Positions 7,434 to 16,444 of a stretch of DNA of 42,326 nucleotides are shown in pieces. A program made the translations under genes and the position numbers. Under the pieces are notes generated by a model that was not told where the DNA came from, did not search any database, and saw only the letters and a program-made list of their open reading frames with translations. Position 1 is the stretch's first letter; the number at the start of each line of letters is the position of its first letter. This DNA is from Gemmatimonadota bacterium (GTDB taxonomy: Bacteria > Gemmatimonadota > Gemmatimonadetes > Gemmatimonadales > GWC2-71-9): contig JACQHC010000134.1 of NCBI GenBank assembly GCA_016199245.1, positions 1 to 42,326 on the forward strand. The letters are read 5' to 3'.

Positions 7434-7542
7434 CGCAAGTCCCGAGGGCCGCGTCAATGAGCGGCGCCCGGCGTACCAGCTAGCCGCACTCGCGAACTGC
7501 AGCGGCCCAAAGGGACCTACCGCGCGACTTGTGCAGAGCTTC
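7434..7542 (+). repeat. Interspersed ~120 bp element, copy A (left end shortened)
   Basis: About 104 bases from 7439 to 7542 align with 23644-23746 at roughly 90% identity by eye, with one single-base gap. Shared landmarks are GTCCCGA, GAGCGGCGCCC, GCCGCACTCGCGA, CTGCAGCGGCC and CGCGCGACTTGTGCA. The left terminal inverted repeat seen in copy B is truncated here to GCAAGTC. It starts 2 bases after the stop of the membrane protein gene and ends about 20 bases before the sulfatase start. Confidence 0.75.
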
Positions 7543-7562
7543 TTCAGGGGGACGGAGCAAGG

Positions 7563-8921
7563 GTGACGCTGGCGGAAAACGCGCTTGGCACGCGAATCAA
7601 CAGGCGCGAGTTCCTCGAGCGCGTTGCCGTCGGCGCGGCATTAGCCGGGCCCCTGTCCGCCTGCGCTCCCCCCCAACGCCGCCCACCCAACCTGTTGTTC
7701 ATCATGGCGGACGACCTGGGGTACGGCGACCTCAGCGTCACCGGCCGCACCGACTATCAGACACCCTCGATCGACGCGCTCGCGCGCCAGGGCGTGCGGC
7801 TCACCCAGGCCTATGCCGCGGCGCCGGTCTGCACACCCACTCGCGTGGCGCTCATGACCGGCCGCTACCCCGCGCGGACAGATGCCGGGTTGTTCGAGCC
7901 GCTCACCACGCACCCGACGGGGTTGTCACCGACGCCACCCACGCTCGGGCTCCTGATCAAGCAGCAAGGCTACGAAACCGCTCTGATCGGGAAGTGGCAC
8001 CTGGGCCTGTTACCCGAGTTTCACCCGCACCGGCACGGGTTCGACGAATTCTACGGATTCCTCGGCGCGGCGGCGGATTACGCCAGCCATATCGATACCG
8101 AGGCGCTGGAGGACTATTTCTATGACGGCGATCGCCCCGCGCGCGCGGACGGATACCTCACCGATTTGTTCACCGAGCGCGCGGTGCGGTTCATCGGGCG
8201 GGAACGCACCGCCCCGTTTTTCTTGAACCTGCAATACAACGCGCCCCACTGGCCGTGGCAGGCGCCCGGTGATCCGCCGTATCCCGACTCCCTGCGCTGG
8301 GACAAAGGCGGGTCGACCGAAACGTTCGCGCACATGATGGAGCGACTCGATCTCGGCGTGGGGAAGGTGCTGGACACTCTTCGCGAGCGCGACCTGGAGC
8401 GCGAAACGCTTGTCGTTTTCACCAGCGACAACGGAGGCGAACGGTTTTCCCACATGAGACCGTTCAGCCAGGGCAAAATGACGTTGTACGAGGGCGGGAT
8501 CCGCGTGGCCGCGTTCGCGCGCTGGCCCGGTGTGATTCCGGCGGGTGCGACCAGCGACCAGGTGTGCGTCACGCAGGACTGGACGGCGACGCTGCTCGCG
8601 CGGGCCGGCGCGCAACCCGATCCTGCAGCACCGCTCGACGGGATGGATCTGCTGCCCGCGCTCACCGGCGCCGCTCCGACTCGGCGTGACTTGTACTGGC
8701 GAATCACGCAACGGGAGCAGCACAAGGCGATGCGGAGCGGAGACTGGAAATACCTGGCGACCGCGGACGGCGAGTTCCTGTTCGATGTGGCCCATGACCC
8801 CGGCGAGGCCACCGACCTGAAGGCCGCGCACCCCGATGTCTTCGCGCGCCTCAAGGCCGGCTACGCCGAGTGGGAGCGGGGCGTCCTGGAGCCGATCCCG
8901 CTGGAGCCGAAGTTCCGGTAG
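7563..8921 (+). CDS. Tat-exported sulfatase (type I, formylglycine)
   Basis: A 452-residue arylsulfatase-family enzyme that hydrolyses sulfate esters outside the cytoplasm. The N-terminus carries NRREFLE (twin Arg 14-15), a hydrophobic stretch and LSAC (C34), so it is probably a Tat-exported lipoprotein. The sulfatase core begins at NLLFIMADDLGYGD (metal ligands D50, D51). C90 in CTPTR is the residue converted to formylglycine by a maturase, which is not in this window. SDNGGE and GKWHLG are the other catalytic motifs. The start is GTG at 7563 with GGAG upstream. The substrate (sugar or aryl sulfate) cannot be told. The ADOP permease follows 8 bases later. Confidence 0.92.
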   Translation: MTLAENALGTRINRREFLERVAVGAALAGPLSACAPPQRRPPNLLFIMADDLGYGDLSVTGRTDYQTPSIDALARQGVRLTQAYAAAPVCTPTRVALMTGRYPARTDAGLFEPLTTHPTGLSPTPPTLGLLIKQQGYETALIGKWHLGLLPEFHPHRHGFDEFYGFLGAAADYASHIDTEALEDYFYDGDRPARADGYLTDLFTERAVRFIGRERTAPFFLNLQYNAPHWPWQAPGDPPYPDSLRWDKGGSTETFAHMMERLDLGVGKVLDTLRERDLERETLVVFTSDNGGERFSHMRPFSQGKMTLYEGGIRVAAFARWPGVIPAGATSDQVCVTQDWTATLLARAGAQPDPAAPLDGMDLLPALTGAAPTRRDLYWRITQREQHKAMRSGDWKYLATADGEFLFDVAHDPGEATDLKAAHPDVFARLKAGYAEWERGVLEPIPLEPKFR

Positions 8922-8929
8922 GGAATGGC

Positions 8930-11467
8930 GTGGAGTTGATCGTGCCACTTCCGCCCGCCTGGCGCTCGCTAGCGCGGTTCCGCGCGCTCACCGCGGCCAT
9001 CCTCGTCACGCTCGCGCTGGGGGTCGGCGCGCTGACTACGGCGTTCGGCATCGTGCATGCGGCGCTCTGGCGGCAGCCGCCCTTCGAGGACGCCCGCCGT
9101 CTTGCGCTGCTCTACCTCATCCGCAACCCGGTCGGCGAGCCCACGCGGCGTGAGCGCTGGTCGTTCGAGCGCTTCCGGTTGCTCCAGGACCAGCAGCACA
9201 GCTTTGAGTACGTCGCGCACTACACGCCGCCGACCCTCACGCTCGCCGGCGATGGCGACGCGGAGACCGTGGTCGGTGAGATGGTGTCGTCGTCGTACTT
9301 TCCCCTGCTCCGCGTCAACGCCGTTCAGGGCCGCGTGTTCCTGCCCGCCGAAGACAATGAAAGCGGTGTGCCAGTGGTCCTCGTGAGCCACAGACTCGTG
9401 GCGCGCCGTTGGCCGGCCGACCCGGCACTCCTGGGCCGATCCGTTCGGGTCAACGGCGTCATGCTCACGGTCATCGGCGTTCTCCCCCAGGGCTTCCACG
9501 GGCTCTCGGGCAGGGCGGACCTGTGGGTTCCGGCCCCGATGGCGCCGCGACTCACGTATGCCGACTACCTCAGGACCAACCAGAACTTCATCAGCGTCGT
9601 CGGTCGCTTGCGACCCGGCGTCACGCTGCGCGAGGCGCAAAGCGAGCTCGCCGTGCTGGGGGCCACCATCAATGGCGCGCTTCCCAGTGACCCGCGTTTC
9701 CCGGACGAGCGCGTGACGGCGACCGCGGTGTCCCTCAACGATGCCCGTTCCATGAGCGACGGGCGCGGCAATGCGACCGTCCGCTTCTCCCTGATGGTGT
9801 TTTTCGGCGCCGTGGTGCTGCTGCACCTCCTCGCCTGCGCCAACGTTGCGAACCTCCTGCTGGGACGGGCGGCGGCCAAGCGGCACGAATCCGCTGTCCG
9901 CGTGGCACTCGGCAGCGGTCGCGGCCGGCTGTTCGCGCAGCTGTTGGCCGACGGAGCCGGCCTCGCGCAGCTGGGCGGGTCGCTCGGCGTCGGGCTCGCG
10001 TGGCAAGCAAGCGCGCTCATCGCGCCGCCGGCGAACGTCTGGGCGCCCCGCAACTTCTATGGAAGCCTGGCCCCGTTCGACACCCCGGCATTCCATCTCG
10101 CCGAGCTCTCGTTTGGTATCGGAGTCGCGCTCGCCACCGCCGTGATCGTCGCCCTCCCGGCAGCAGTGACGGCCCTCCGCTTCGATGTCACCGCAGCGCT
10201 CAAGACCGGCTCGCGCGGCCTGCTCACTGGCGGCCTTGGTGCGCGCGGCGGAGAGTCGGTCGTGTTAGCGCTGCGGCGCCCATCGCTCCGTGGGGTCCTC
10301 GTCGCTCTCGAAGCCGCGCTCGCGATGTTGCTCGTCGTGGCTGCGGGACTCCTGATCGACAGCTATCAGCGGATGCGCCGCACGGACATCGGCGTTGACA
10401 CGACCCGCGTGCTCACGTTCTGGGTGATACCCCCGGAGGCGAGCCTGCCTCCGGGAACGGCACCTGCATTCGTCACCCGCCTGCTCGATGCCGTGTCGGC
10501 GGTGCCCGGGGTCCTCTCGGCGACCGTGGACGGCGGCGCTCCGCTCGCCGGAACGGCGAGATCCACGCTCTACATCCAGGGCCGCCCGGCGCCGCCGCTC
10601 GGTCAAGCGCCGCCGGTCCTCCGGCACTACGTGGCGCCCAATCACTTTCGCACGATGGGCATTCCGCTGCTCGCGGGTCGGACGTTCACGGCATCGGACG
10701 TGGCGGGAGCGCCGCGCGTGACCATCATCAGCGAGACGGCCGCGCGCCGCTTCTGGCCGGACCAGGATCCGCTCGGCCAGCGGGTCTGGTTCGGCGGCGG
10801 GAGCAGCTTCAGTCACCCGGATTCGAGCGCGGAGATTGTCGGCATCGTGGCCGACGTCGTCTATGAGCCGCTCGATCTCCAACCGAACCGCGCCAGCTTC
10901 TACACGCCGTACGCGCAGTTCACGTACGCGTCGCGCATGTTCTTTCTCCGGACGGCCGGCAATCCTGTCGCGGTCCTGCCGGGCGTGCGCCGGGCGCTGG
11001 CGACGGTGAGTCCGGACCTGTCCCTGCGCGACGTCCAGCCCCTGACGGAGGTCGTCAACGGATCCTGGGCACGGCATCGGTTCGATGCCATCCTGTTCGG
11101 CGGCTTCGGCGTGGCGGCGCTGCTGCTCGCCGCGACCGGCGTGTTTGCCGTGCTCGCCTACGCGGTCACCAATCGCACCCGCGAGTTCGGCGTTCGCATC
11201 GCGCTCGGGGCCCGCCCGAGCACGGTCGTGCGGCTGGTCATGAGGGAAGGCATGGTATTCCCGTCGGTGGGGCTGCTCGCTGGCACGCTGGCATCCCTCG
11301 GCTCCACACGGGTGGTTCGCGCCGCGCTGTACGAGGTCTCGCCGCTCGATCCCGGAGTGTATGCGCAAACGACGCTGCTCCTGCTCGCGGTCGCCGCCGC
11401 CGCCTGCATCGTCCCCGCATGGCGGGCGACGCGTGCGGACCCCATGGAAGCACTGCGCGCGGAGTAG
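8930..11467 (+). CDS. ADOP-type MacB/FtsX permease
   Basis: An 845-residue 'acidobacterial duplicated orphan permease'. Its first helix is ILVTLALGVGALTTAFGIVH. A large MacB periplasmic domain is followed by an FtsX helix bundle (about residues 290-440), then a second periplasmic domain and a second FtsX bundle near the C-terminus (GGFGVAALLLAATGVFAVLA). The end, ACIVPAWRATRADPMEALRAE, is the classic family terminus. These permeases are numerous in Acidobacteriota and Gemmatimonadota and usually lack an adjacent ATPase, as here. Transport of peptides, lipoproteins or toxins is assumed from MacB. I chose GTG at 8930, 8 bases after the sulfatase stop with GGGA upstream; an earlier GTG inside the sulfatase is less likely. 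Confidence 0.9.
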   Translation: MELIVPLPPAWRSLARFRALTAAILVTLALGVGALTTAFGIVHAALWRQPPFEDARRLALLYLIRNPVGEPTRRERWSFERFRLLQDQQHSFEYVAHYTPPTLTLAGDGDAETVVGEMVSSSYFPLLRVNAVQGRVFLPAEDNESGVPVVLVSHRLVARRWPADPALLGRSVRVNGVMLTVIGVLPQGFHGLSGRADLWVPAPMAPRLTYADYLRTNQNFISVVGRLRPGVTLREAQSELAVLGATINGALPSDPRFPDERVTATAVSLNDARSMSDGRGNATVRFSLMVFFGAVVLLHLLACANVANLLLGRAAAKRHESAVRVALGSGRGRLFAQLLADGAGLAQLGGSLGVGLAWQASALIAPPANVWAPRNFYGSLAPFDTPAFHLAELSFGIGVALATAVIVALPAAVTALRFDVTAALKTGSRGLLTGGLGARGGESVVLALRRPSLRGVLVALEAALAMLLVVAAGLLIDSYQRMRRTDIGVDTTRVLTFWVIPPEASLPPGTAPAFVTRLLDAVSAVPGVLSATVDGGAPLAGTARSTLYIQGRPAPPLGQAPPVLRHYVAPNHFRTMGIPLLAGRTFTASDVAGAPRVTIISETAARRFWPDQDPLGQRVWFGGGSSFSHPDSSAEIVGIVADVVYEPLDLQPNRASFYTPYAQFTYASRMFFLRTAGNPVAVLPGVRRALATVSPDLSLRDVQPLTEVVNGSWARHRFDAILFGGFGVAALLLAATGVFAVLAYAVTNRTREFGVRIALGARPSTVVRLVMREGMVFPSVGLLAGTLASLGSTRVVRAALYEVSPLDPGVYAQTTLLLLAVAAAACIVPAWRATRADPMEALRAE

Positions 11468-11474
11468 AACAGAA

Positions 11475-11543
11475 AGGCGTAAGAGGTAAGGGGTAAGAGG
11501 TAAGGGGCGGGGGGGACCCCTTACCCCTCACGCCTTACGCTTC
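11475..11543. repeat. GGTAAG-type two-arm repeat between convergent genes
   Basis: The left arm (11475-11515) is a run of GTAAGAGGTAAGGGGTAAGA words ending in a G tract. The right arm (11516-11543) is the inverse, ACCCCTTACCCCTCACGCCT. The arms can pair into a long hairpin between the ADOP permease and CtaG stops and may terminate both transcripts. The TAA stop of CtaG lies inside the right arm. The same words and layout recur at 32430-32528. Confidence 0.7.
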
Positions 11544-12377
11544 TTCCTCCCTCTCCTCGTGGGACCAGCGAAACCACACGGCCGTCATCGCCGACCAGAA
11601 CACCAGCATCCCCGGCACCCACATGATGAGCCCGCCAATCCGCTGATCCTCCAGCGGATCGAGGCCGAACAGACGGGGGACGGTTACGTAGAACTCATAC
11701 AGCGGATGATCGGCCAGCGTGATAAAGGCGCCGATCAGCGACATCGGCAGGCCCAGGGCGAACAGGTAGAGCAGCTGCATGGGCCGCGACACGCGCGGCA
11801 GGCGCTCCGTGGGCGAGAGCACCGGCCACCACAACATCCCCGCCGTCACCATCATGGTGAGATGCATCACGATGTGGACGTTGTGGCGCTCCATGGCGAG
11901 GCCGTAGGGACCTGGGAAGTGCCATGCCGCAAGCACGGCGTTAGGCACCACAAACGCGACCAACGGCCGTGTCAGGAACCGCGCAACGGTGAGCACGCGG
12001 TGGTCGCGCGTTGCGTTGTCCACCATCCACCCTGACAACCCCGCGAGAAACAGCGGCGGCACGAGCAGCGTGAGCAGCAGGTGCTGCACCATGTGCGCGC
12101 TGAACAGATACTCGTCGCTCAGGTGGTGCAGCGGACCGTTGAGCGCGCCCAGGATGACGAGCAGCGAGCCCGCGTACGCAACGACCTGGCGAGGCGCCAC
12201 TTCCGGCGCTTGCAGACGCCGGCGGACAGGTCCGGCAAACCAGGCGTACACGGCACCGAGCGCGAGAACGCCGATGACGGTGCTGGGATGCAGGTCCCAG
12301 TCCGTCCAGGAGAACTCTGGTGTTTGGGCGATCAAGACGGTCGGGGTCGCCAGGAAGTCAACGAGGGAACGAAGCAA
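11535..12377 (-). CDS. ctaG: Cytochrome c oxidase assembly factor CtaG (caa3 type)
   Basis: A 280-residue protein with about seven membrane helices. The pattern typical of the caa3_CtaG family is present: HMVQHLLLTLLVPPLFLAG, then FVVPNAVLAAWHFPGPY, HLTMMVTAGMLWWPVL and a charged C-terminus. Bacillus CtaG is needed to form active caa3 oxidase, probably at the copper-insertion stage. It is the last gene of the oxidase operon, 87 bases after subunit IV, with a strong hairpin between. The start is uncertain: TTG at 12377 with GGAAGGG just upstream is used. Its TAA comes from a repeat arm. Confidence 0.88.
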   Translation of the reverse strand: MLRSLVDFLATPTVLIAQTPEFSWTDWDLHPSTVIGVLALGAVYAWFAGPVRRRLQAPEVAPRQVVAYAGSLLVILGALNGPLHHLSDEYLFSAHMVQHLLLTLLVPPLFLAGLSGWMVDNATRDHRVLTVARFLTRPLVAFVVPNAVLAAWHFPGPYGLAMERHNVHIVMHLTMMVTAGMLWWPVLSPTERLPRVSRPMQLLYLFALGLPMSLIGAFITLADHPLYEFYVTVPRLFGLDPLEDQRIGGLIMWVPGMLVFWSAMTAVWFRWSHEEREEEA

Positions 12378-12410
12378 CCCTTCCGCCTCGCCCGGCGGGT
12401 GCGGCCGGGA

Positions 12411-12468
12411 GTGAGAGGGGACGCTCCGCGCGGAGCGGGAACCGCGCAGCGGGTCCGCCCGGTCTCAC
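12411..12468. promoter_or_regulatory. Hairpin inside the oxidase operon (subunit IV / CtaG spacer)
   Basis: A perfect 16-base palindrome (CGCTCCGCGCGGAGCG, 12422-12437) lies within outer arms GTGAGA (12411-12416) and TCTCAC (12463-12468). The subunit IV stop (12465-12467) lies in the outer arm. Without a following T tract it may act as an mRNA stabiliser or partial attenuator that sets the CtaG level below that of the structural subunits. Confidence 0.45.
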
Positions 12469-12776
12469 CCCCGCACAAACGCCCCGTACAGAAACAGCAA
12501 GGCGATCGCCACACCGAGCGCCAGCAGCAACGGCAGGCTGAAGATCAGCGTGAACAGCTTGCTGTCCGACTTGAGGTGCATGTAGAACATCACCACGAGG
12601 GCGAACTTCGTGGCCGACAACGTGATCAGCACGGGCGCCAGCACCGCCTTGAACGCCGGCACGTAGAACACCCCGACCTCGACCAGCGTGATGATGGTCA
12701 ACACGGCGGCCACGGCCAGGTACGTGCCCGTGCCGGGATGGGCGTGCTGCGAAGCGGCGTCCTGGTCGCTCACCAT
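12465..12776 (-). CDS. ctaF: Cytochrome c oxidase subunit IV
   Basis: A 103-residue membrane protein of the bacterial COX4_pro family. Three hydrophobic segments are visible (about 18-38, 44-66, 74-99), and the family hallmark SATKFALVVMFYMHLKSDSK lies in the second and its loop. It stabilises the subunit I/III core of caa3 oxidases and has no cofactor. It follows subunit III by 7 bases in the same operon. ATG at 12776 is used; GTG one codon in is equally possible. Confidence 0.9.
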   Translation of the reverse strand: MVSDQDAASQHAHPGTGTYLAVAAVLTIITLVEVGVFYVPAFKAVLAPVLITLSATKFALVVMFYMHLKSDSKLFTLIFSLPLLLALGVAIALLFLYGAFVRG

Positions 12777-12783
12777 GCGCTCG

Positions 12784-13359
12784 TCACTGAAGGAGGTACA
12801 CGACCGTGAAGATCACGATCCACACGACGTCTACGAAGTGCCAGTACAGCCCCGCGATCTCGACGTTCAGCGCCTTGTCGGGCCCGAGCTTCCCCTGGAA
12901 CGACCGCACGAGCAGCGTCAGCAGCCACACGACGCCCACGGCCACGTGCCCGCCGTGGAAGCCGGTGAGCGTGAAGAACGTGGACCCGAACAGATTGGTC
13001 GTGATCGTGAGACCTTCATGCACGAAGGACGTGAACTCGTACGCCTGGAACCCCAGGAACACGAGGCCGAGGAACGCCGTGGCGGCAAGCCACACGCGGG
13101 CCCACACGCGGTCGCCCCGCGCCACGGCGGCGAGCGCCAGGACCATGGCCAGGCTCGACATCAACAGGTCGAACGTGCTCACCGACGTCACGGGGATGTT
13201 GAGAATCTCGTGCGGCGTGGGCCCCCGGACGCTGCGGCCCTTGTACACCAGGTAGGTCGAGATCAGCGAGCCGAACAGCAGGCACTCGGAGCCGATGAAC
13301 GTCCAGAACGCGAGCTTTCGGCTGTCGAGCCCGGTGCTGGTCACGTGCGCGTGCGTCAC
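12784..13359 (-). CDS. ctaE: Cytochrome c oxidase subunit III
   Basis: A 191-residue, five-helix subunit III, the short form usual for caa3 oxidases. Family motifs include KLAFWTFIGSECLLFGSLIS at the first helix, FTLTGFHGGHVAVGV (the HG-H helix), and GLYWHFVDVVWIVIFTVVYL at the C-terminus. It supports proton uptake and stability of subunit I in the membrane. The GTG start immediately follows the subunit I stop (TGAGTG). Confidence 0.95.
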   Translation of the reverse strand: MTHAHVTSTGLDSRKLAFWTFIGSECLLFGSLISTYLVYKGRSVRGPTPHEILNIPVTSVSTFDLLMSSLAMVLALAAVARGDRVWARVWLAATAFLGLVFLGFQAYEFTSFVHEGLTITTNLFGSTFFTLTGFHGGHVAVGVVWLLTLLVRSFQGKLGPDKALNVEIAGLYWHFVDVVWIVIFTVVYLLQ

Positions 13360-15183
13360 TCAGACCTCGAAGGGCTCGAACGCCCAGGCGTAAATGGCGA
13401 CGACGAGGACCGCGGCCCCCGCCAGCACGACCCACAGCGTATGGAGCAGCGCGCCCGTCGCCAGCACACCGATCCCGAGCGCGGCAATGACGGGCCAGAA
13501 CGAGCCGCCCGGCACGTGCACCGGCTCCGGCGGCACGTCGGGGATCGCGCGCATCTGGGTGCGGGACCAGCGCGGCAGGCGGCTCACCACTTCCGGAATC
13601 ACCGAGAAGTTGTACGCCGGCGGCGGCGAGGAGATCGTCCACTCCAGCGACGGCGCCCCCCAGGGATCGTTCCCGGCGGTCTCGCCGTGGCGCAGGCTCC
13701 ACCACGCGTTGGCGGCGAACACGAGGATCGAGACGCCGATCAGCAGCGCGCCGATAGTAGAGACGAGATTCAGGCTGTCGAGGCCCAGCTCGGGGCCGTA
13801 GGTGTAGATCCGCCGCGGCATGCCCAGCAGCCCGATGAAATGCATCGGGAAGAACGCCAGGTTCATTCCGACGAAACCGAGCCAGAAATGCGTCTTCCCC
13901 AGGCGCTCGTTCATCAGCCGGCCCGTCATCTTGGGCCACCAGTAATAGATCCCCGCGAAGATGCCCTGGATGGCGCCGCCGAACAGCACGTAATGGATGT
14001 GGGCCACGACGAAGTAGGTGTCCGTCTGCTGCAGGTCCGCGGGCGGCGAGGCGTGCATGACGCCGGACAGCCCGCCGATCACGAACATGGCGATGAATCC
14101 GAGCGCGAACAGCATGGCCGTCGTGAAGCGCAGCTGGCCGCCCCACATCGTCGCCAGCCAGTTGAAAATCTTCACACCCGTGGGGATCGCAATGAGCATC
14201 GTCGTGCCGGCGAAGACCGAATCCGGAATGGGCCCCAGGCCCACGGAGAACATGTGGTGGCTCCACACGCCCCAGCCCATCACGCCGATGAGTAATCCCG
14301 AGTACACCACGACCGCGTAGCCGAACAACGGCTTGCGCGAGAACGTGGGCAGGACCTCCGAGACGATCCCCATCGGCGGCAGGATGAGGATGTAGACCTC
14401 CGGGTGTCCGAACAGCCAGAACAGGTGCTGCCACAGCAGCAGGTCTCCGCCCGCCGAAACCTGATAGAAGTTCGTCCCGAAGAACCGGTCGAACATCAGG
14501 AACACGAGCCCGATCGTGATCACGGGGAACGCGGTGACGACCAGGAACTGGGTCACCAGCGTCATCCACGTGAACACCGGCAGCCGCATGAGGCGCATGC
14601 CGGGGGCCCGCAGATTGACGATCGTGACGATGAAGTTGAACCCGGCGGCGAGTGACGCGATCCCGAGCACTTGCAGGCCGAGCACCCAGAAATCGACGTT
14701 GAACCCGGGCGAGTACGCCCGGGACGTGAGATTGGCGTAGCCGAACCACCCGGCGTCGGGGGCTACGCTCAGCGAATCGGCGCCCAGGATCGGCCCGGCG
14801 ATGAAGCTCGCGTTGAGGAACAGGCCGCCGAACAGGAACACCCAGTAGCTGAACGCGTTGAGCCGCGGGAACGCCACGTCGCGAGCGCCGATTTGCAGGG
14901 GCACGATGTAATTGAAAAACGCCGCTGACAACGGCATGACCGCGAGGAACACCATAGTCGTGCCGTGCATGGTGAACAGCTGGTTGAACGTCTCGGCGCT
15001 CACCAGATCGTTCTGCGAGGACGCGAGCTGGAGCCGGATCAGCAGCGCCTCCAGCCCGCCGATCAGGAAGAACACGAAGGCTGTGACGCCGTACAGGATC
15101 CCGATCCGCTTGTGATCGGTCGTCGTGATCCAGCTCCAGATTCCCGAGCGGGCGCCGGCGGCCGGGGCAACGTGCTCGGCCAT
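13360..15183 (-). CDS. ctaD: Cytochrome c oxidase subunit I
   Basis: A 607-residue catalytic subunit of an A-type heme-copper oxidase, reducing O2 and pumping protons. Ligands visible are H73 (low-spin heme, TMHGTTMVF), H260 (CuB) with cross-linkable Y264 and proton-channel E262 in GHPEVYILILPP, H309-H310 (CuB, SHHMFSVG), K338 of the K channel, and H395 and H397 in VVAHIHYVLFGG (a3 and a hemes). The length includes extra C-terminal helices, as in caa3 enzymes. It starts at ATG 15183, 2 bases after the subunit II stop. Together with subunits II, III, IV and CtaG it makes a complete caa3 locus; heme A synthesis genes are not in the window. Confidence 0.97.
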   Translation of the reverse strand: MAEHVAPAAGARSGIWSWITTTDHKRIGILYGVTAFVFFLIGGLEALLIRLQLASSQNDLVSAETFNQLFTMHGTTMVFLAVMPLSAAFFNYIVPLQIGARDVAFPRLNAFSYWVFLFGGLFLNASFIAGPILGADSLSVAPDAGWFGYANLTSRAYSPGFNVDFWVLGLQVLGIASLAAGFNFIVTIVNLRAPGMRLMRLPVFTWMTLVTQFLVVTAFPVITIGLVFLMFDRFFGTNFYQVSAGGDLLLWQHLFWLFGHPEVYILILPPMGIVSEVLPTFSRKPLFGYAVVVYSGLLIGVMGWGVWSHHMFSVGLGPIPDSVFAGTTMLIAIPTGVKIFNWLATMWGGQLRFTTAMLFALGFIAMFVIGGLSGVMHASPPADLQQTDTYFVVAHIHYVLFGGAIQGIFAGIYYWWPKMTGRLMNERLGKTHFWLGFVGMNLAFFPMHFIGLLGMPRRIYTYGPELGLDSLNLVSTIGALLIGVSILVFAANAWWSLRHGETAGNDPWGAPSLEWTISSPPPAYNFSVIPEVVSRLPRWSRTQMRAIPDVPPEPVHVPGGSFWPVIAALGIGVLATGALLHTLWVVLAGAAVLVVAIYAWAFEPFEV

Positions 15184-15185
15184 GC

Positions 15186-16211
15186 CTATCTCAGCAGCTG
15201 GAGATACGCCACGAGCGCGGCGATCTCGTCTTCAGTGAGGCCGATGCGCGGCATCTTGCTTCCCGGCTTCTCGGCCGGCGGATCGCGCAGCCAGCGGGCC
15301 AGGCCCTCCGCCGTGTTGGGGAGCGCACCGGCCGCGACGGTGGAGCGGCTCCCCATGTGGGTGAGGTTGGGCCCCAGCACGCCACCGGAAACGCCCTGCA
15401 CGGTGTGACACGCGATGCACGAGTTGCTCGCCGGGTCGCGAATCAGCCGGAACGCTTCCCAGCCCCGCCGCGCGAGATCCGGCAGCGTGTCGGCGCTCGG
15501 CGGAGCGGCACGTTGTCCCGCCACCCATTGGGTGAACGTGACGGAGTCGTCCACGAAGACTCGGAGCCCCATCTTGGCATGAGACTCGCCGCAGAATTCC
15601 GCGCATTGTCCCAGGAACACGCCGGCCGAGTCCGCCGTGAAGCTGATGCGGTTGGTCCGGCCGGCGATGACGTCGCGCTTCCCACCCAGGCGCGGCGCCC
15701 AGAAGCTGTGGATCACGTCCCGGGAGGTCAGGCGCAGGCTCACCGGCCGCCCCTGCGGCACGTGCAGCTCGTTCGCCGTGGTGATGCCGAGCTCGGGATA
15801 GTTGTACTCCCACCACCACTGGTGACCGATGACGTCCACCTCGAGCGCGCCTTCGGGCGGCGTGCCGTCGGTGCGGAAGATCGTCTGCATGGTAGGCGCG
15901 GCGATGAGGATCAGGATCACCGCCGGCACCAGCGTCCACCCGATCTCCAGCAGCGTGTTGCCGTGCACACGCTCGGGCTCCGGCGCGCCGGGCCGGGCGC
16001 GGTAGCGGACCACCACAAACAGCAGGAGGGATTCGACCACGACGAACACGCCGACGGCGAACCAGAAGATCCAGCGGAACAGCTCATCGATGTGCGAGCC
16101 GAAATCCGCCGCGGGGTCGAGCGTCGACTGCGGGTAGGGCCCTCCGCAGGCGACGGCCCCCAGCATGAGGGCGCCCAGAGCGAGCGCCGTCAGCGTTCGC
16201 ACGTGCGCCAA
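15186..16211 (-). CDS. ctaC: Cytochrome c oxidase subunit II with fused cytochrome c (caa3)
   Basis: A 341-residue lipoprotein-type subunit II. The signal ends at the lipobox VAC (C22), followed by two helices (about 46-69 and 91-109). The CuA cupredoxin domain has H168, C203, E205, C207, H211 and M214 (CAEFCGESHAKM), and the quinol-oxidase-type loss of these ligands is not seen. A C-terminal class I cytochrome c carries CIACH (C265, C268, H269) with M320 as likely sixth ligand. Electrons from soluble or membrane cytochrome c enter here. It is the first gene of the operon. The start is TTG at 16211 with AGAGG 4 bases upstream. Confidence 0.95.
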   Translation of the reverse strand: MAHVRTLTALALGALMLGAVACGGPYPQSTLDPAADFGSHIDELFRWIFWFAVGVFVVVESLLLFVVVRYRARPGAPEPERVHGNTLLEIGWTLVPAVILILIAAPTMQTIFRTDGTPPEGALEVDVIGHQWWWEYNYPELGITTANELHVPQGRPVSLRLTSRDVIHSFWAPRLGGKRDVIAGRTNRISFTADSAGVFLGQCAEFCGESHAKMGLRVFVDDSVTFTQWVAGQRAAPPSADTLPDLARRGWEAFRLIRDPASNSCIACHTVQGVSGGVLGPNLTHMGSRSTVAAGALPNTAEGLARWLRDPPAEKPGSKMPRIGLTEDEIAALVAYLQLLR

Positions 16212-16444
16212 ATGACCTCTTCGGTTCGGATCGTAAACAAACGGCGTTAACGCCGGCCGCCCGGGAGGGCGGCGGCCGCGGCCGCCACGATGGTAGTCGG
16301 CGGGCCGTGTGGGGTCAATCGGCCAGCGTCATCCGGCCTTCACACTTCCTGCACCTGCGCATTCCCAGCATGAGGGGACGCTTGACCGTGGCTTGACGCC
16401 CCCGTCTAACTTGCCGTCACCCGACCAGATCGGAGGTCCGCGGT
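16212..16444. promoter_or_regulatory. Divergent promoter region between caa3 operon and secreted protein
   Basis: This 233-base gap contains a 16-base perfect palindrome GGCGGCCGCGGCCGCC at 16271-16286, which is extremely GC-rich. For the rightward gene a plausible promoter is TTGACC (16382-16387), a 17-base spacer, then TCTAAC (16405-16410). For the oxidase operon a TTTACGAT-like stretch lies about 25 bases before the TTG. The box assignments are by eye only. Confidence 0.35.

Noticed and set aside
7434-7542. Integron attC site
   Set aside because: The ends lack the RYYYAAC/GTTRRRY core sites, no integrase is seen, and copies are not arranged as cassettes.
12688-14295. 535-codon plus-strand open frame across the caa3 genes
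   Set aside because: The opposite strand has unmistakable oxidase subunits; the translation is Arg/His/Glu-rich noise.
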